Origin: Acidobacteria bacterium RIFCSPLOWO2_12_FULL_66_21
GTDB taxonomy: Bacteria; Acidobacteriota; Vicinamibacteria; Vicinamibacterales; 2-12-FULL-66-21
Direction of reading: 5' to 3'
DNA: 38,303 nt
NCBI GenBank assembly: GCA_001767455.1
Contig: MELC01000029.1
Location: 1-38,303, forward strand
Shown: positions 30,681 through 38,303 of the stretch, piece after piece
How the letters are laid out: each line of letters starts with the position of its first letter
Position numbering within the stretch: position 1 is the stretch's first letter
Notes under the pieces: generated by a model
The model's input: only the letters and a program-made list of their open reading frames with translations
Database searches by the model: none
Told to the model about the DNA's origin: nothing
Position numbers and translations under genes: made by a program

Positions 30681-31465
30681 CGAGAGCTGAGGCACGCGCA
30701 CAAATCTCCCCACCCGTTCTTCTGCTGCTTCAATGTCGTGTCGATGCGCGACACCATGTCGCCGGACGTCAGCCAGCCGCCCGGCTCGAACCGCATGCTC
30801 TCCCCCAGCGACACCTGGAATCGGTAGTCGCCGAGCGACGCGATTCGCGCCACGCACTGTTTGGTGGCGTCGAGCGTCTCGGTCGCGAACTCCATCGACC
30901 GTGCCGGAACCGGCACGCTCAGGCCGCGAAGGACCTGGAGCTCGTATCCTTCGACGTCGATCTTCATGAACCGCGGAAGTCCGTACTCCTCGATCGCGCT
31001 GTCGAGCGTCCGAACCTGGACGTCGATGTGTCCGGTAGTGGCCCACTCTTCCGCCGGACCGAACCTGCCGCTGTCTTTCATCGCCGCCAGCCATTCCGGC
31101 GACAGGCTCGAATACAGATCCACTCTGCTGACGAACATCTGCATCGTGCCGGCCTCCGCGCCGACCGCCGCCACGACGACAACGGCCGGCGTGGCCGCGA
31201 AAGTGTAGCGCAACAGCGACGCGAGCGCGGGCTGCGGCTCGAAGATCACGGGCCGTGCGCCGCGCAGGTGAAAGATCCGGCTGCGCACGCCGCGATTGCC
31301 GCCGACGTCGAACACGAGATCGCCGGGGCCCATGAAGGCCCCGTAAAACGCCAGGTGCGCCTCGTCGTCCGACGCCGGCGCCCAGAACGAGCGCCTGTGC
31401 CACCATTGTAGGGCCCGCCGGCCCGGGGCGGTGGAGCTCAGCACCGACGCCTGGACCCTACGCAT
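30677..31465 (-). CDS. FkbM-family methyltransferase, second copy
   Basis: A 262-residue methyltransferase of the same family. Motif I is VFDVGGNRGVRSRIFHLRG near residue 52, then PVIFEPQPALASLLRYTF, VRTLDSAIEEYGLPRFMKID and VEGYELQVLRGLS. It differs from the other copy in length and sequence, so the two are not a recent duplication and probably modify different positions. The start ATG 31465 lies six bases after the upstream stop. The end overlaps the next gene by four bases. Confidence 0.87.
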   Translation of the reverse strand: MRRVQASVLSSTAPGRRALQWWHRRSFWAPASDDEAHLAFYGAFMGPGDLVFDVGGNRGVRSRIFHLRGARPVIFEPQPALASLLRYTFAATPAVVVVAAVGAEAGTMQMFVSRVDLYSSLSPEWLAAMKDSGRFGPAEEWATTGHIDVQVRTLDSAIEEYGLPRFMKIDVEGYELQVLRGLSVPVPARSMEFATETLDATKQCVARIASLGDYRFQVSLGESMRFEPGGWLTSGDMVSRIDTTLKQQKNGWGDLCACLSSR

Positions 31466-31471
31466 CGCGCC

Positions 31472-32650
31472 TCATGTCTTCGCGACCCTGAGAATGGCGG
31501 CCACGAGCTGTTGTCGATAGACCGCCGGGTCCCCTGTCGATTCGACGGACTCGCGCCCGCGCCGGCCCATCTCGAGGCGCCGCTCGCGTGATGCTATCAA
31601 CTCGTCGAGCGCTCGAATCAACTCCGCGCGGGCGCCGCGAGCGACGAGCAGACCCGAGCGGCCGTCATCGACGAGTTCGGGGACCGCGTTGATCCGCGTG
31701 CCGATCACCGGGAGACCCGCTGCCGCCGCTTCCTGGTAGACCAGGCCGAACGCCTCGTCGCGCGTCGGCAGCACGAAGACGTCCGCGTCGCGCCACATGG
31801 CGATCCACTCCGCCGAATGGGCCGTGATGCCGATCCGCACCCGGACGCCCTCAGGCACGCGGTCGATCGGGTGCGCCGTGACGACGTCGAGCCGCGCGCG
31901 CGAAGCGAACTGCCCCTCCGTCCACGCCTCGAGGAGATCGTACCCGCCCTTCCGGGCGAAATCACCGCCGACGAACAACACGCGCGGCTGATAGTCGGCT
32001 GCCCCCCCGGCGCGCAGATACCGCTCGTGCGCCCATGCGGGATCGAACGCGGCCAGGTGCACCGGATGCCCCAGGACGTCGATCGGCGTCGCGCAGTCCG
32101 GGTACTCCTCGCGCAGGCAGTTCGCGGCCCATTCCGACGTGGAGACGATCAGCGCCGCCGCGCGGAACATCTCGCCGTCGCGTACGACGTTCGGGCGGTA
32201 CGTCGCGCGCTCGAATGGCGTGGAGGCGGCCTCGATCACGCACCGCTGCGTGCAGTCGATCGAGACGATGGACGGCGTGCGGCGCATGCGATCGAGGCTG
32301 GCGTACGCCGTCGCCTGGCGATGAAAGTGGAGGACGTCGAACGCCCCCTCGGCCCGCTCCAGGCGGCGGATCCGCCTGCGGGCCAGCAGGCCGGCATGCC
32401 ACTCGGCACGGAAGCGATGCAAGTCCGCATTGCGGAAGGTTGTCGCGTCCCCGGGCCAGAAATGCGCGCACAAGACCCTGCGCGCGGCGCGCTCGGCGAG
32501 CGTCAGGTCCGAGGTCAGCACGATCTGGCTGGCGCGCACGCCGTCGCAATCGCCGACGAACGCCTGCTCGACGAAGCTCGCAAACGTCTTCAGACCGAGG
32601 ATGCCGCCGTTGATGAAGAGCGCGCGAACGGGTTTCTGGGGTGCTGTCAC
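31472..32650 (-). CDS. Glycosyltransferase family 4, first gene of the glycan operon
   Basis: A 392-residue GT-B glycosyltransferase. The N-terminal domain has VRALFINGGILGLKTFASFV near residue 8 and FDVLHFHRQATAYASL near 105. The C-terminal domain has PRVLFVGGDFARKGGYDLLE near 225, DVFVLPTRDEAFGLVYQEAA near 305 and GLPVIGTRINAVPELVDDG. The E-x7-E motif is EAFGLVYQE. The start is GTG at 32650; further upstream the frame runs into the CCAAACT repeat region. TAGACT lies ten bases before the GTG and could be its -10 box. It begins a run of six closely spaced or overlapping minus-strand genes. Confidence 0.85.
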   Translation of the reverse strand: MTAPQKPVRALFINGGILGLKTFASFVEQAFVGDCDGVRASQIVLTSDLTLAERAARRVLCAHFWPGDATTFRNADLHRFRAEWHAGLLARRRIRRLERAEGAFDVLHFHRQATAYASLDRMRRTPSIVSIDCTQRCVIEAASTPFERATYRPNVVRDGEMFRAAALIVSTSEWAANCLREEYPDCATPIDVLGHPVHLAAFDPAWAHERYLRAGGAADYQPRVLFVGGDFARKGGYDLLEAWTEGQFASRARLDVVTAHPIDRVPEGVRVRIGITAHSAEWIAMWRDADVFVLPTRDEAFGLVYQEAAAAGLPVIGTRINAVPELVDDGRSGLLVARGARAELIRALDELIASRERRLEMGRRGRESVESTGDPAVYRQQLVAAILRVAKT

Positions 32651-32681
32651 TGGCGAAGACAGTCTATCGCCGGGGGGGCAT

Positions 32682-32853
32682 CTCCAAACTCCAAACTTCA
32701 AACTACAAACTTCAAACCTCCAACTCCCAAACTGCACGGTGACAAATCTCCACCTGGCGGTTCGAGTTTGACGTTTGGAGATTGAAATCTGGCGTTTGAA
32801 GTTCGAGGTTCGAAGCTTGAGGTGTGGAATTTGAAGTTTGGAATTTGGAGTTG
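32682..32853. repeat. Family B heptad palindrome, copy B1
   Basis: The left half is built of CCAAACT/TCAAACT-type 7-base units. Then come about 30 unrelated bases (from GCACGGTGACAAATC on). The right half has the reverse-complementary units (GGAGATTGAAATC, TTGAAGTTTGGAATTTGGAG). It occupies most of the 234-base gap between the divergent glycosyltransferase and S9 peptidase genes, so it lies between their promoters. Confidence 0.85.
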
Positions 32854-32856
32854 CTT

Positions 32857-32879
32857 TATGATGGCGGTCATCCCGGAGG
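32857..32879 (+). promoter_or_regulatory. -10 box and ribosome binding site of the S9 peptidase gene
   Basis: TATGAT (32857-32862) lies at the right edge of repeat B1, and GGAGG (32875-32879) is five bases before ATG 32885. The ribosome site decides the start over two in-frame ATGs further upstream. Confidence 0.5.
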
Positions 32880-32884
32880 TACAC

Positions 32885-35029
32885 ATGGCACGTTCCGCCG
32901 CCCTGCCGCTGGCCGCGCTCGCCGGCTTCATCCTGTCGGTCGCCCCCCTGTCGTCACAACCCTCGCGCGCAAGCGCGCCGCAGGGGCGGCCGCTGGCGAT
33001 CGAGGATTACTACCGCATCCAGACGGTCGGCAGCCCGCTGCTGTCGCCGGACGGGCGCTGGGTCGCCTACACGGTCTCGTCGCGCATCGAGCAGGACAAC
33101 TCGACGCACGGCGAGAGCTGGCTCGTCGCCGCCGACGGCCGAAGCGCGCCGCGCCGGGTGCAGCACGACGGCACCGACGTCAGCAATCCTCGATGGCTCG
33201 ACGACGGCTGGCTGCAATACTCGGTCGATCGCCAGCAGTGGAAGATCGATCCTGGCAGCCCATCGTTGCCACCCGTTGCGCTGCCGCCGCAGGCGCCCGC
33301 GCCGGCCGCAGGCGGCGGACGCGGCGCAAGCGTGACGAGCCCCGACGGGAAGTGGATTGCGGCGGCGCGCGACGCGGCGCGGCCGAAGGCGGAACCTGTC
33401 CACGCCAGCGACTTCGAGAAGCGGCACCAGGAGCGCTTCAAGGGGGCCATCTTCGACTGGAAGGATTTCCAGCGGGACGGCCAGCCCTTCCCGGCGCCGA
33501 ACCAGCGGGCGCTTCCCGCGGCGCACATCACCGTGACTCCCGCGAGCGGCGGAGATGGACGGGCCTTGACGGATGCGGACCTGCGCCCCACCGGTCTGGC
33601 CTGGTCTCCGGACGGCTCGCGGCTGCTGTTTCTCGCGGACCCCGACTGGCGCGACGAGCTGAAGTACGAAAGCCCGGACCTGTGGGTCGTCACGACAACG
33701 GGAACGGTGACACGGCTCACGAACGACGACTACGTGTACAGCGACGCGGCGTTCTCGCCGGACGGGAAGTACATCTCGTACGTGCGCGATCCCGGCACGG
33801 ATCTGATCGTTCGTGAAAAGCGGAACCACGGCGGTCCGAGCGATCTCTACATCAGGCCGGCCGACGGTGGTGCCGCGATCAATCTGACGGCCAACTGGGA
33901 CCTGGAGCCCAATGCCACGCGCTGGTCGCCGGACGGGCGCTTCATCTACTTCACGGCCGGCACCGGCGGTGAAGTGCACCTGTTCCGCGCGCCGGTTCCC
34001 GGCGGGGCCGTGACCCAGGTGACGAAGGGGCCTCGCAGGCTCACCGGCCTCTCTTACGACAAGGCGCTGACGCGGATTGCCTACACCGTCGGCGTCCACG
34101 ACGCGCCGCCCGACGTCCACGTCGCCGACATCGACGGCTCCAACGAACGGCGGCTCACGAACATTCACGAGCCGATCGTGTCGGCCATCGCCTTCAGCAA
34201 GGCGGAGCGGCTCCAGTGGCCGAGCAAGGACAGCACGCGCGTCGAAGGCTGGCTGATGTTCCCCTACGGTTACGACGCGTCGAAAGGGCCGTACCCGATG
34301 ATCGTGACGAGCCACGGCGGGCCGCACTCGGCAACCGGCTACGCGTTCAACTTCAAGAATCAGTACTTCGCGGCGAACGGGTACTTCGTGTTCGACACGA
34401 ACTTCCGCAGCTCGACCGGATACGGCGAGGCGTTCAAGTGGGCAACGTGGGGCGCATGGGGAGACAAGGACGGCGAGGACGTCATCTCCGGGATCGACTA
34501 CGTGCTGAAGCGATACCCGATCGATCCGAAGCGCGTCGGCCACACGGGCCACTCGTACGGCGGATTCATGACCAACTGGCTGATCACGCAGTACCCGGAT
34601 CGGTTCGCGGCGGCCATCACCGGCGCGGGGATCACGAACTGGATCAGCGATTACGGCACCGCCGACATCTACCGCACGAAGGAGACGGAGTTCTTCGGGA
34701 CACCGTGGGACGCCGCCGCGCGCGAGCGCATGATCCGGCAGTCGCCCCTCACCTACGCCGGACGCGTCAGGACGCCGACGCTCTTCATCCACGGCGAAGC
34801 CGACCAGCGGGTGCCGTACGAAGAAGGGGAACAGATGTACTTCGCGCTCAAGCGGCGCGGCGTGCCGGCGAAGATGATCCAGTACGCCGGCCAGCCGCAC
34901 GGCATCGGCGGCCACTGGAACAACGTCCATCGCATGCTCAACGAGCTCGCATGGTGGCAGAAATATCTGAAAGGGAGTCAACTTCAAACTACAAACTCCA
35001 AACTCCAAAGGCAAGGAGTTGGGAATTGA
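32885..35029 (+). CDS. Secreted S9-family serine peptidase (acylaminoacyl/dipeptidyl peptidase type)
   Basis: A 714-residue exported peptidase. A signal peptide (LPLAALAGFILSVAPLSS) is followed by a seven-bladed beta-propeller with TolB-like repeats (LLSPDGRWVAYTVSSR, AFSPDGKYISYVR, RWSPDGRFIYFTAGT) and a C-terminal alpha/beta-hydrolase domain. The catalytic triad is visible: Ser557 in GHSYGG, Asp640 in GEADQRVPY and His672 in QPHGIGGHW. A Pro/Ala linker (PPQAPAPAAGGGRG) lies near residue 135. It removes dipeptides or blocked amino acids from peptides outside the cytoplasm. The last 18 or so residues after YLKGS are encoded by repeat B2 and end in its stop codon, so the natural C-terminus has been replaced. 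Confidence 0.93.
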   Translation: MARSAALPLAALAGFILSVAPLSSQPSRASAPQGRPLAIEDYYRIQTVGSPLLSPDGRWVAYTVSSRIEQDNSTHGESWLVAADGRSAPRRVQHDGTDVSNPRWLDDGWLQYSVDRQQWKIDPGSPSLPPVALPPQAPAPAAGGGRGASVTSPDGKWIAAARDAARPKAEPVHASDFEKRHQERFKGAIFDWKDFQRDGQPFPAPNQRALPAAHITVTPASGGDGRALTDADLRPTGLAWSPDGSRLLFLADPDWRDELKYESPDLWVVTTTGTVTRLTNDDYVYSDAAFSPDGKYISYVRDPGTDLIVREKRNHGGPSDLYIRPADGGAAINLTANWDLEPNATRWSPDGRFIYFTAGTGGEVHLFRAPVPGGAVTQVTKGPRRLTGLSYDKALTRIAYTVGVHDAPPDVHVADIDGSNERRLTNIHEPIVSAIAFSKAERLQWPSKDSTRVEGWLMFPYGYDASKGPYPMIVTSHGGPHSATGYAFNFKNQYFAANGYFVFDTNFRSSTGYGEAFKWATWGAWGDKDGEDVISGIDYVLKRYPIDPKRVGHTGHSYGGFMTNWLITQYPDRFAAAITGAGITNWISDYGTADIYRTKETEFFGTPWDAAARERMIRQSPLTYAGRVRTPTLFIHGEADQRVPYEEGEQMYFALKRRGVPAKMIQYAGQPHGIGGHWNNVHRMLNELAWWQKYLKGSQLQTTNSKLQRQGVGN

Positions 35030-35118
35030 GAAGAGTCAACTCCAAACTCCAAAGGTGAGAATTTGGAGTTTGGAATTGGAATCTGAAGTTTGAAGTTTGG
35101 AGTTTGAAGTTTGGAGTT
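34976..35118. repeat. Family B heptad palindrome, copy B2, overlapping a gene end
   Basis: The left arm has ACTTCAAACTACAAACTCC-type units, interrupted by GCAAGGAGTTGGGAATTGAG. A second run TCAACTCCAAACTCCAAAGG then leads into the right arm (GAATTTGGAGTTTGG, TTGAAGTTTGGAG). Its first 54 bases encode the C-terminal tail and stop of the S9 peptidase. It shares the centre AAAGGTGAG with copy B3. Confidence 0.85.
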
Positions 35119-35119
35119 A

Positions 35120-35134
35120 GGGAGCGAAGCTCCC
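35120..35134 (+). terminator. Short GC-rich hairpin followed by TTTA
   Basis: GGGAGC, GAA, GCTCCC then TTTA. It is read on the plus strand 91 bases after the S9 peptidase stop and next to the end of the convergent permease gene. The stem is only six pairs and the T-run is short, so it is a weak terminator candidate. Confidence 0.3.
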
Positions 35135-35135
35135 T

Positions 35136-37730
35136 TTACTCCTCTCTCAGCAGGAGGACCGGATCGAGGCGCATCGCCTGCCGGGCGGGGCGCCACGACG
35201 CGGCAATCGTCGTCAAGGCGAGCACGCCCACGACCACGGCCCAGCTGAGCGGATCGCTGACGGTCACGCCGTACTGCAGCGACGCGAGCGACCGCGCGAG
35301 GATAAGAGCGGCGAACGATCCCAGCGTCGCGCCGATCAGCGCGACACCCAGGCCGTCGCGCAGGACGACCCGGCGAATCTGGACCGGGGAGGCGCCGAGC
35401 GCGCTCCGGATCCCGAACTCACGGCGGCGGCGGCCCACGGCGTAGCTGAGGACGCTGAACAGACCGCCCGCCGCGGCGAGCACGGCAATCGCGGCAAACG
35501 CGAAGGCCAGCGCGGCGGCCGCGCGTGGCCGCGCGAGCTGCTCGAAATACGCGTCGTCGAGGGCACGCACCTCCACGACATGGACCGCGGGATGTGTGGC
35601 AGTCAGCCGCTGCCGCACGAGAGCCGGATCGGGACATGCGCGGTCGCAGCGAATGCTGAGCATCGCGTAGCTGCCGACGCCGGCGAACCGGTGGTAGAAC
35701 TCGGGCCGGTCCAGCGTGGCGTCGAGGGACGGGTGGTGGATTTCCCTCGCGAGCCCGATGACATGGAAGCGCGCGTGCAAGAAGGTGAACGTCCGACCGA
35801 GGGGATCGAGATTCGGCCAGAGCGCCAGGGCAAGCCGCTCGCCGACCACCACATCCTCACGGGTGTCGGAGGGCTGGAAACTTCGTCCCCGCAGCAGCGG
35901 GATGCCGTACAGGGCGAAGAACTCCGGCCCCACGTTGTACCGCTCCACGACCATGTTCACGACGGGCGCACCCGGCGCATCGGAGGTCCAGTCGCCGACT
36001 GAAAACGCGCCGCCGCCGGGCGGCAGGCCATACGACCAGGCCACGCGCTGCACCCCTGGAAGCTGGCGCACCTGTTCTTCGAGCGGCCGGGCCACTGCCG
36101 CGCGCGCCTGAGGAGTCGGAAACGCGGAACTGGGCAGTGACATCGTCGCGGTGATCACCCCGCTCGTGTCGAGTCCCCGCTCCGCTCCCGCAAGTTTGAT
36201 GAAGGACCGCACGAGCAGCGTCGCGCCGACGAGCAGCGTGCAGCCGAGCGCCATCTCGACGACGAGCAGGCCGCGCGTGACCGCCCGCGCACCGCGGGTC
36301 TCCGTTCCGCCGCGATCGATCACCCGCAGCGAGTCGCCGGCGTTCACACGCGCGCCGATCCAGGCCGGCAACAGGCCCGCCGCCAGCGTCGCCACCAGAC
36401 CTGATGCCGAGGTGACCCCCAGCGCGCGCACGTCGACGTTCAGCGGATTCAGGGTCCGCAGCAGCAGCACCTCGGGCAGAAAGGCGCGCGCGATCGAGAC
36501 GAGGGCCCAACCGACACCGGCTCCGACGATCACGCCAAGCGCGCCGAGCAGGCTCCCCTCGATGAACGCCTGGCGCATCAGCCGCCCCCGCGACGCGCCG
36601 ATGGCCGCGCGCATCCCGAATTCACGCCGCCGCGCCGTGAAACGCGCGAGCAGCAGGCTGCAGACGTTCGCGCAGAGGACGAGGAAGACCAGCACGGCGC
36701 CTCCGGCAAGCAGCGGCACGGCGCGCTGGTAATAGGCGTCGAGCACCATGCCGGCGACCGGCCGCACCCACGGCCGAAGACCGGCGTTCTCCGCATCAGC
36801 CGCGCGCGAGGCATCCGTCGCGAGGCGCAGCGCGTCAGTGCGCGGCATGTTGCCGCTGAAGCGGACGTACACGGCCGGGCGATCGCCGGATTGCGCGGGT
36901 GGCGGAGCGTCAAAACTGATCGGCCGCCAGATGACCGTGTTCCAGGCCGGAAAACGGAAGTCGGCCGGCAGGATTCCGACGACGGTCAGCCGTTCGCCGT
37001 CGATACTGACGCGGCGCCCGACGATGGCCTGGTCGGCGTTGTACAGCCGGCGCCAGACGTCCTCGGACAGCAGCACGCGATCGTCGCTGCCCGCGCGCCC
37101 GTCGAACGGGTCGAACAGCCGGCCGGCGAGCGGCGTGACGTTGCCAAGCAGGTCGAACAGCCCCGGCGTCACCCAGGCAATCCCACGCGTGACGACGCGT
37201 CCGTCAACGTCGAGGATGGCGGTGTCCGCCTGCGCGGATTCGGCGCCGGCGAACGCGGGACTCTCGCGCCACGCGCGGAGCACCGCCGGCGCGACGGTCG
37301 TGCGACCCCCGTGGTCGCTGCCCATGTACACGGATGCGAGTTGCTCCGGTTCGTGAAATGGCGCAGGGCGCAGAATGAGCGCGTCAACGAGCGTGAACAT
37401 CGCGGTGGTGACGCCGATGCCCAGGCCGAGCATGCCTGCCGCTATCAGCCCGAAGCCGGGCCGTGCGCGCCAGCTCCGCCACGCGTGCCGCACGTCCAGC
37501 CAGATCGACTCGACCGTCGTCGTCCTCACGTCCCGGATCGCTTCTTTCGTCTGGACGATGCCGCCGAAATCCCGCAAGGCCGCGCTCCGGGCCTCCGCGG
37601 GCGACATGCCGCGCTCGACGTTCGACTGGATCTCCATCTCCAGATGGAACCCAAGTTCGGCGTCCAGTTCACGGGCAACGCGGCGGCGTTGGAGCAGGGC
37701 GCGCAGCCGGGTCAGCATTGCTGCGAACAT
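35136..37730 (-). CDS. ADOP-type ABC transporter permease (MacB/FtsX, two modules)
   Basis: An 864-residue permease of the acidobacterial 'duplicated orphan permease' type. The N-terminal 80 residues have the typical charged helix (RRVARELDAELGFHLEMEI, MSPAEARSAALRDFGG). Then follow two modules, each with a MacB-like periplasmic domain and FtsX-type membrane segments: membrane helix FGLIAAGMLGLGIGVTTAMF near 92, a central three-segment block near 330-460 (VLVFLVLCANVCSLLLARFT, FGMRAAIGASRGRLMRQ) and a C-terminal block near 735-860 (FGIRSALGASPVQIRRV, VVLRDG). The duplicated F-G-I/M-R-x-A-x-G-A-S motif marks the two halves. No ATPase is encoded nearby. AGGAGG precedes ATG 37730. It follows a PadR gene by 25 bases. 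Function is probably mechanotransmission or efflux of an unknown substrate. Confidence 0.93.
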   Translation of the reverse strand: MFAAMLTRLRALLQRRRVARELDAELGFHLEMEIQSNVERGMSPAEARSAALRDFGGIVQTKEAIRDVRTTTVESIWLDVRHAWRSWRARPGFGLIAAGMLGLGIGVTTAMFTLVDALILRPAPFHEPEQLASVYMGSDHGGRTTVAPAVLRAWRESPAFAGAESAQADTAILDVDGRVVTRGIAWVTPGLFDLLGNVTPLAGRLFDPFDGRAGSDDRVLLSEDVWRRLYNADQAIVGRRVSIDGERLTVVGILPADFRFPAWNTVIWRPISFDAPPPAQSGDRPAVYVRFSGNMPRTDALRLATDASRAADAENAGLRPWVRPVAGMVLDAYYQRAVPLLAGGAVLVFLVLCANVCSLLLARFTARRREFGMRAAIGASRGRLMRQAFIEGSLLGALGVIVGAGVGWALVSIARAFLPEVLLLRTLNPLNVDVRALGVTSASGLVATLAAGLLPAWIGARVNAGDSLRVIDRGGTETRGARAVTRGLLVVEMALGCTLLVGATLLVRSFIKLAGAERGLDTSGVITATMSLPSSAFPTPQARAAVARPLEEQVRQLPGVQRVAWSYGLPPGGGAFSVGDWTSDAPGAPVVNMVVERYNVGPEFFALYGIPLLRGRSFQPSDTREDVVVGERLALALWPNLDPLGRTFTFLHARFHVIGLAREIHHPSLDATLDRPEFYHRFAGVGSYAMLSIRCDRACPDPALVRQRLTATHPAVHVVEVRALDDAYFEQLARPRAAAALAFAFAAIAVLAAAGGLFSVLSYAVGRRRREFGIRSALGASPVQIRRVVLRDGLGVALIGATLGSFAALILARSLASLQYGVTVSDPLSWAVVVGVLALTTIAASWRPARQAMRLDPVLLLREE

Positions 37731-37755
37731 CGATGCCTCCTGGTCTTCGATCGGC

Positions 37756-38082
37756 TCAGGCCAACTGGAGCAGGCGGCGAATGGCGAGCGAGAACTGCTC
37801 CCAGTCGGCCGCCTCGGTGTTCAGGCGCCGCCGGCCGGCGGCCGTCAATCGATAGATCCGCGCCTTCCGGTTGTTCTCGGACGGCGCCATCTCGGAGGCC
37901 AGGAGTCCGGCCGCTTCGAGCCGATGCAGCGCTGGATAGAGGGACCCCTGACTGACGCTGAGGGCGTCCCGGGAGACCTGGCGGATGCGCTGCTGGATGC
38001 CCCAGCCGTGATTCGGCGCGAGGGCGAGGGTCTTGAGAACGAGGAGATCGAGGGCGCCCTGGAGATACTCGGTCTTCGGCAT
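37756..38082 (-). CDS. PadR-family transcriptional regulator of the ADOP permease
   Basis: A 108-residue winged-helix regulator: LQGALDLLVLKTLALAPNHG near residues 7-26, SQGSLYPALHRLEAAGLLAS near 45-64 and KARIYRLTAAGRRRL near 74-88. It belongs to the PadR subgroup found in front of ADOP genes. The start at 38082 is chosen because GAGAGGAAGG precedes it and the fold begins at once; the longer frame to 38142 crosses repeat B3 and the operator. It lies 25 bases upstream of the permease and is cotranscribed with it. A palindrome covering the start region suggests autoregulation. Confidence 0.92.
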   Translation of the reverse strand: MPKTEYLQGALDLLVLKTLALAPNHGWGIQQRIRQVSRDALSVSQGSLYPALHRLEAAGLLASEMAPSENNRKARIYRLTAAGRRRLNTEAADWEQFSLAIRRLLQLA

Positions 38083-38089
38083 GGCCTTC

Positions 38090-38106
38090 CTCTCGTGTGG
38101 CGAGAG
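38090..38106 (-). promoter_or_regulatory. Inverted repeat operator, probable PadR site
   Basis: CTCTCG and CGAGAG flank TGTGG. The match extends imperfectly outward (CCTTCCTCTCG against CCTTCTCTCG). The site begins eight bases before the padR ATG and overlaps its ribosome site. The arm-spacer-arm geometry with a 5-base centre is the same as at the other PadR gene (19395), though the arm sequence differs. Confidence 0.5.
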
Positions 38107-38132
38107 AAGGCTACGCGAGGGTGGCCGGGATG

Positions 38133-38210
38133 TCAACTCCAAACTTCAAACTCCAAACTCCAAACTCACTCCAAACTTCAAAGGTGAGGAGTTTGGAGTT
38201 TGTAGTTGGA
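38133..38210. repeat. Family B heptad palindrome, copy B3
   Basis: The left arm TCAACTCCAAACTTCAAAC continues in CCAAACT units, the centre is AAAGGTGAGGAG, and the right arm is GTTTGGAGTTTGTAGTTGGA. It is followed by GAGCGAAGC, also found after B2 (GGAGCGAAGC). It lies directly upstream of the padR-permease operon. Confidence 0.83.
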
Positions 38211-38222
38211 GAGCGAAGCCTT

Positions 38223-38303
38223 CTATTGAGAGCGCCCCCGTTGCGGTTGCGGTTTCGGGAGGGCTTTGCGCGGGAGCTTTTCGTCGCGCATCGCCGCGTT
38301 GTA
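38223..38303 (-). CDS. C-terminal end of an unidentified gene
   Basis: The minus strand is open from the right edge to a TAG at 38223 and encodes 26 residues, with RDEKLPRKALPKPQPQRGRS as the tail. The basic, Pro-rich composition is typical of a C-terminal extension and gives no clue to function. The codon use is GC-rich at third positions, as in neighbouring genes. Only the last 81 bases lie in the window. Confidence 0.5.
   Translation of the reverse strand, partial: YNAAMRDEKLPRKALPKPQPQRGRSQ

Noticed and set aside
29940-31406. One 488-codon frame covering both FkbM genes
   Set aside because: The N-terminal part is out of frame with the upstream FkbM gene and has no protein character. The motif-bearing part starts at 30680 with an ATGA overlap.

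Overview
The window reads as a chromosomal stretch of a high-GC soil-type bacterium, most probably an acidobacterium of the Vicinamibacteria group. The pointers are a very long two-module ABC permease of the acidobacterial ADOP type next to a PadR regulator, a VWA protein of the kind common in Acidobacteriota, a second PadR gene followed by a HAAS-type membrane partner, and a membrane receptor joining a MerR-like helix-turn-helix to TolB/PD40 repeats. The assignment is from gene content only.

Layout. 1-1.3 kb: transcription terminator rho, open at the left edge. 1.5-4.1 kb: a nucleotidyltransferase/small-protein pair and recQ. 4.2-9.8 kb: a sugar-acid locus with a TRAP transporter operon (dctP-dctQ-dctM) ending in a Gfo/Idh/MocA oxidoreductase, divergent from an IlvD/Edd-type dehydratase. 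10.3-12.5 kb: a mosaic of gene fragments in which two extra pieces of the rho 3' end bracket an A/T-richer RelA/SpoT-like gene and its small partner. 12.7-15.7 kb: a GH127 beta-L-arabinofuranosidase-like enzyme with LamG and Ig-like modules. 16.0-17.5 kb: a secreted beta-propeller gene flanked by two attC-like sites, which looks like an integron cassette without an integrase. 17.7-22.6 kb: the TolB-like receptor, PadR/HAAS, and a VWA/TPR pair. 22.7-32.7 kb: a surface-glycan locus with a membrane glycosyltransferase-like protein, a GT9-like protein and a mostly overlapping minus-strand operon of glycosyltransferases, methyltransferases and a radical SAM protein. 32.9-38.2 kb: an S9 peptidase, the ADOP permease, its PadR regulator, and the end of an unidentified gene.

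Structures beyond genes are the most unusual part. Two families of long imperfect palindromes fill many intergenic gaps. Both are built from degenerate 7-base units that run in one orientation on the left and the opposite orientation on the right. Family A (units like GATTGCC) occurs seven times and has a central core that is inverted between the two copies that follow rho sequences. Family B (units like CCAAACT) occurs three times. A separate 160-bp element with inverted ends sits exactly in the overlapping stop codons of two convergent genes. Seven genes have a TANNNT hexamer 6-7 bases before the start codon, which suggests leaderless transcription.

Sugar-acid uptake and dehydration, an arabinofuranosidase and a secreted peptidase fit a heterotroph living on plant or microbial polymers. 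No rRNA, tRNA, CRISPR array, transposase or integrase gene was recognised.
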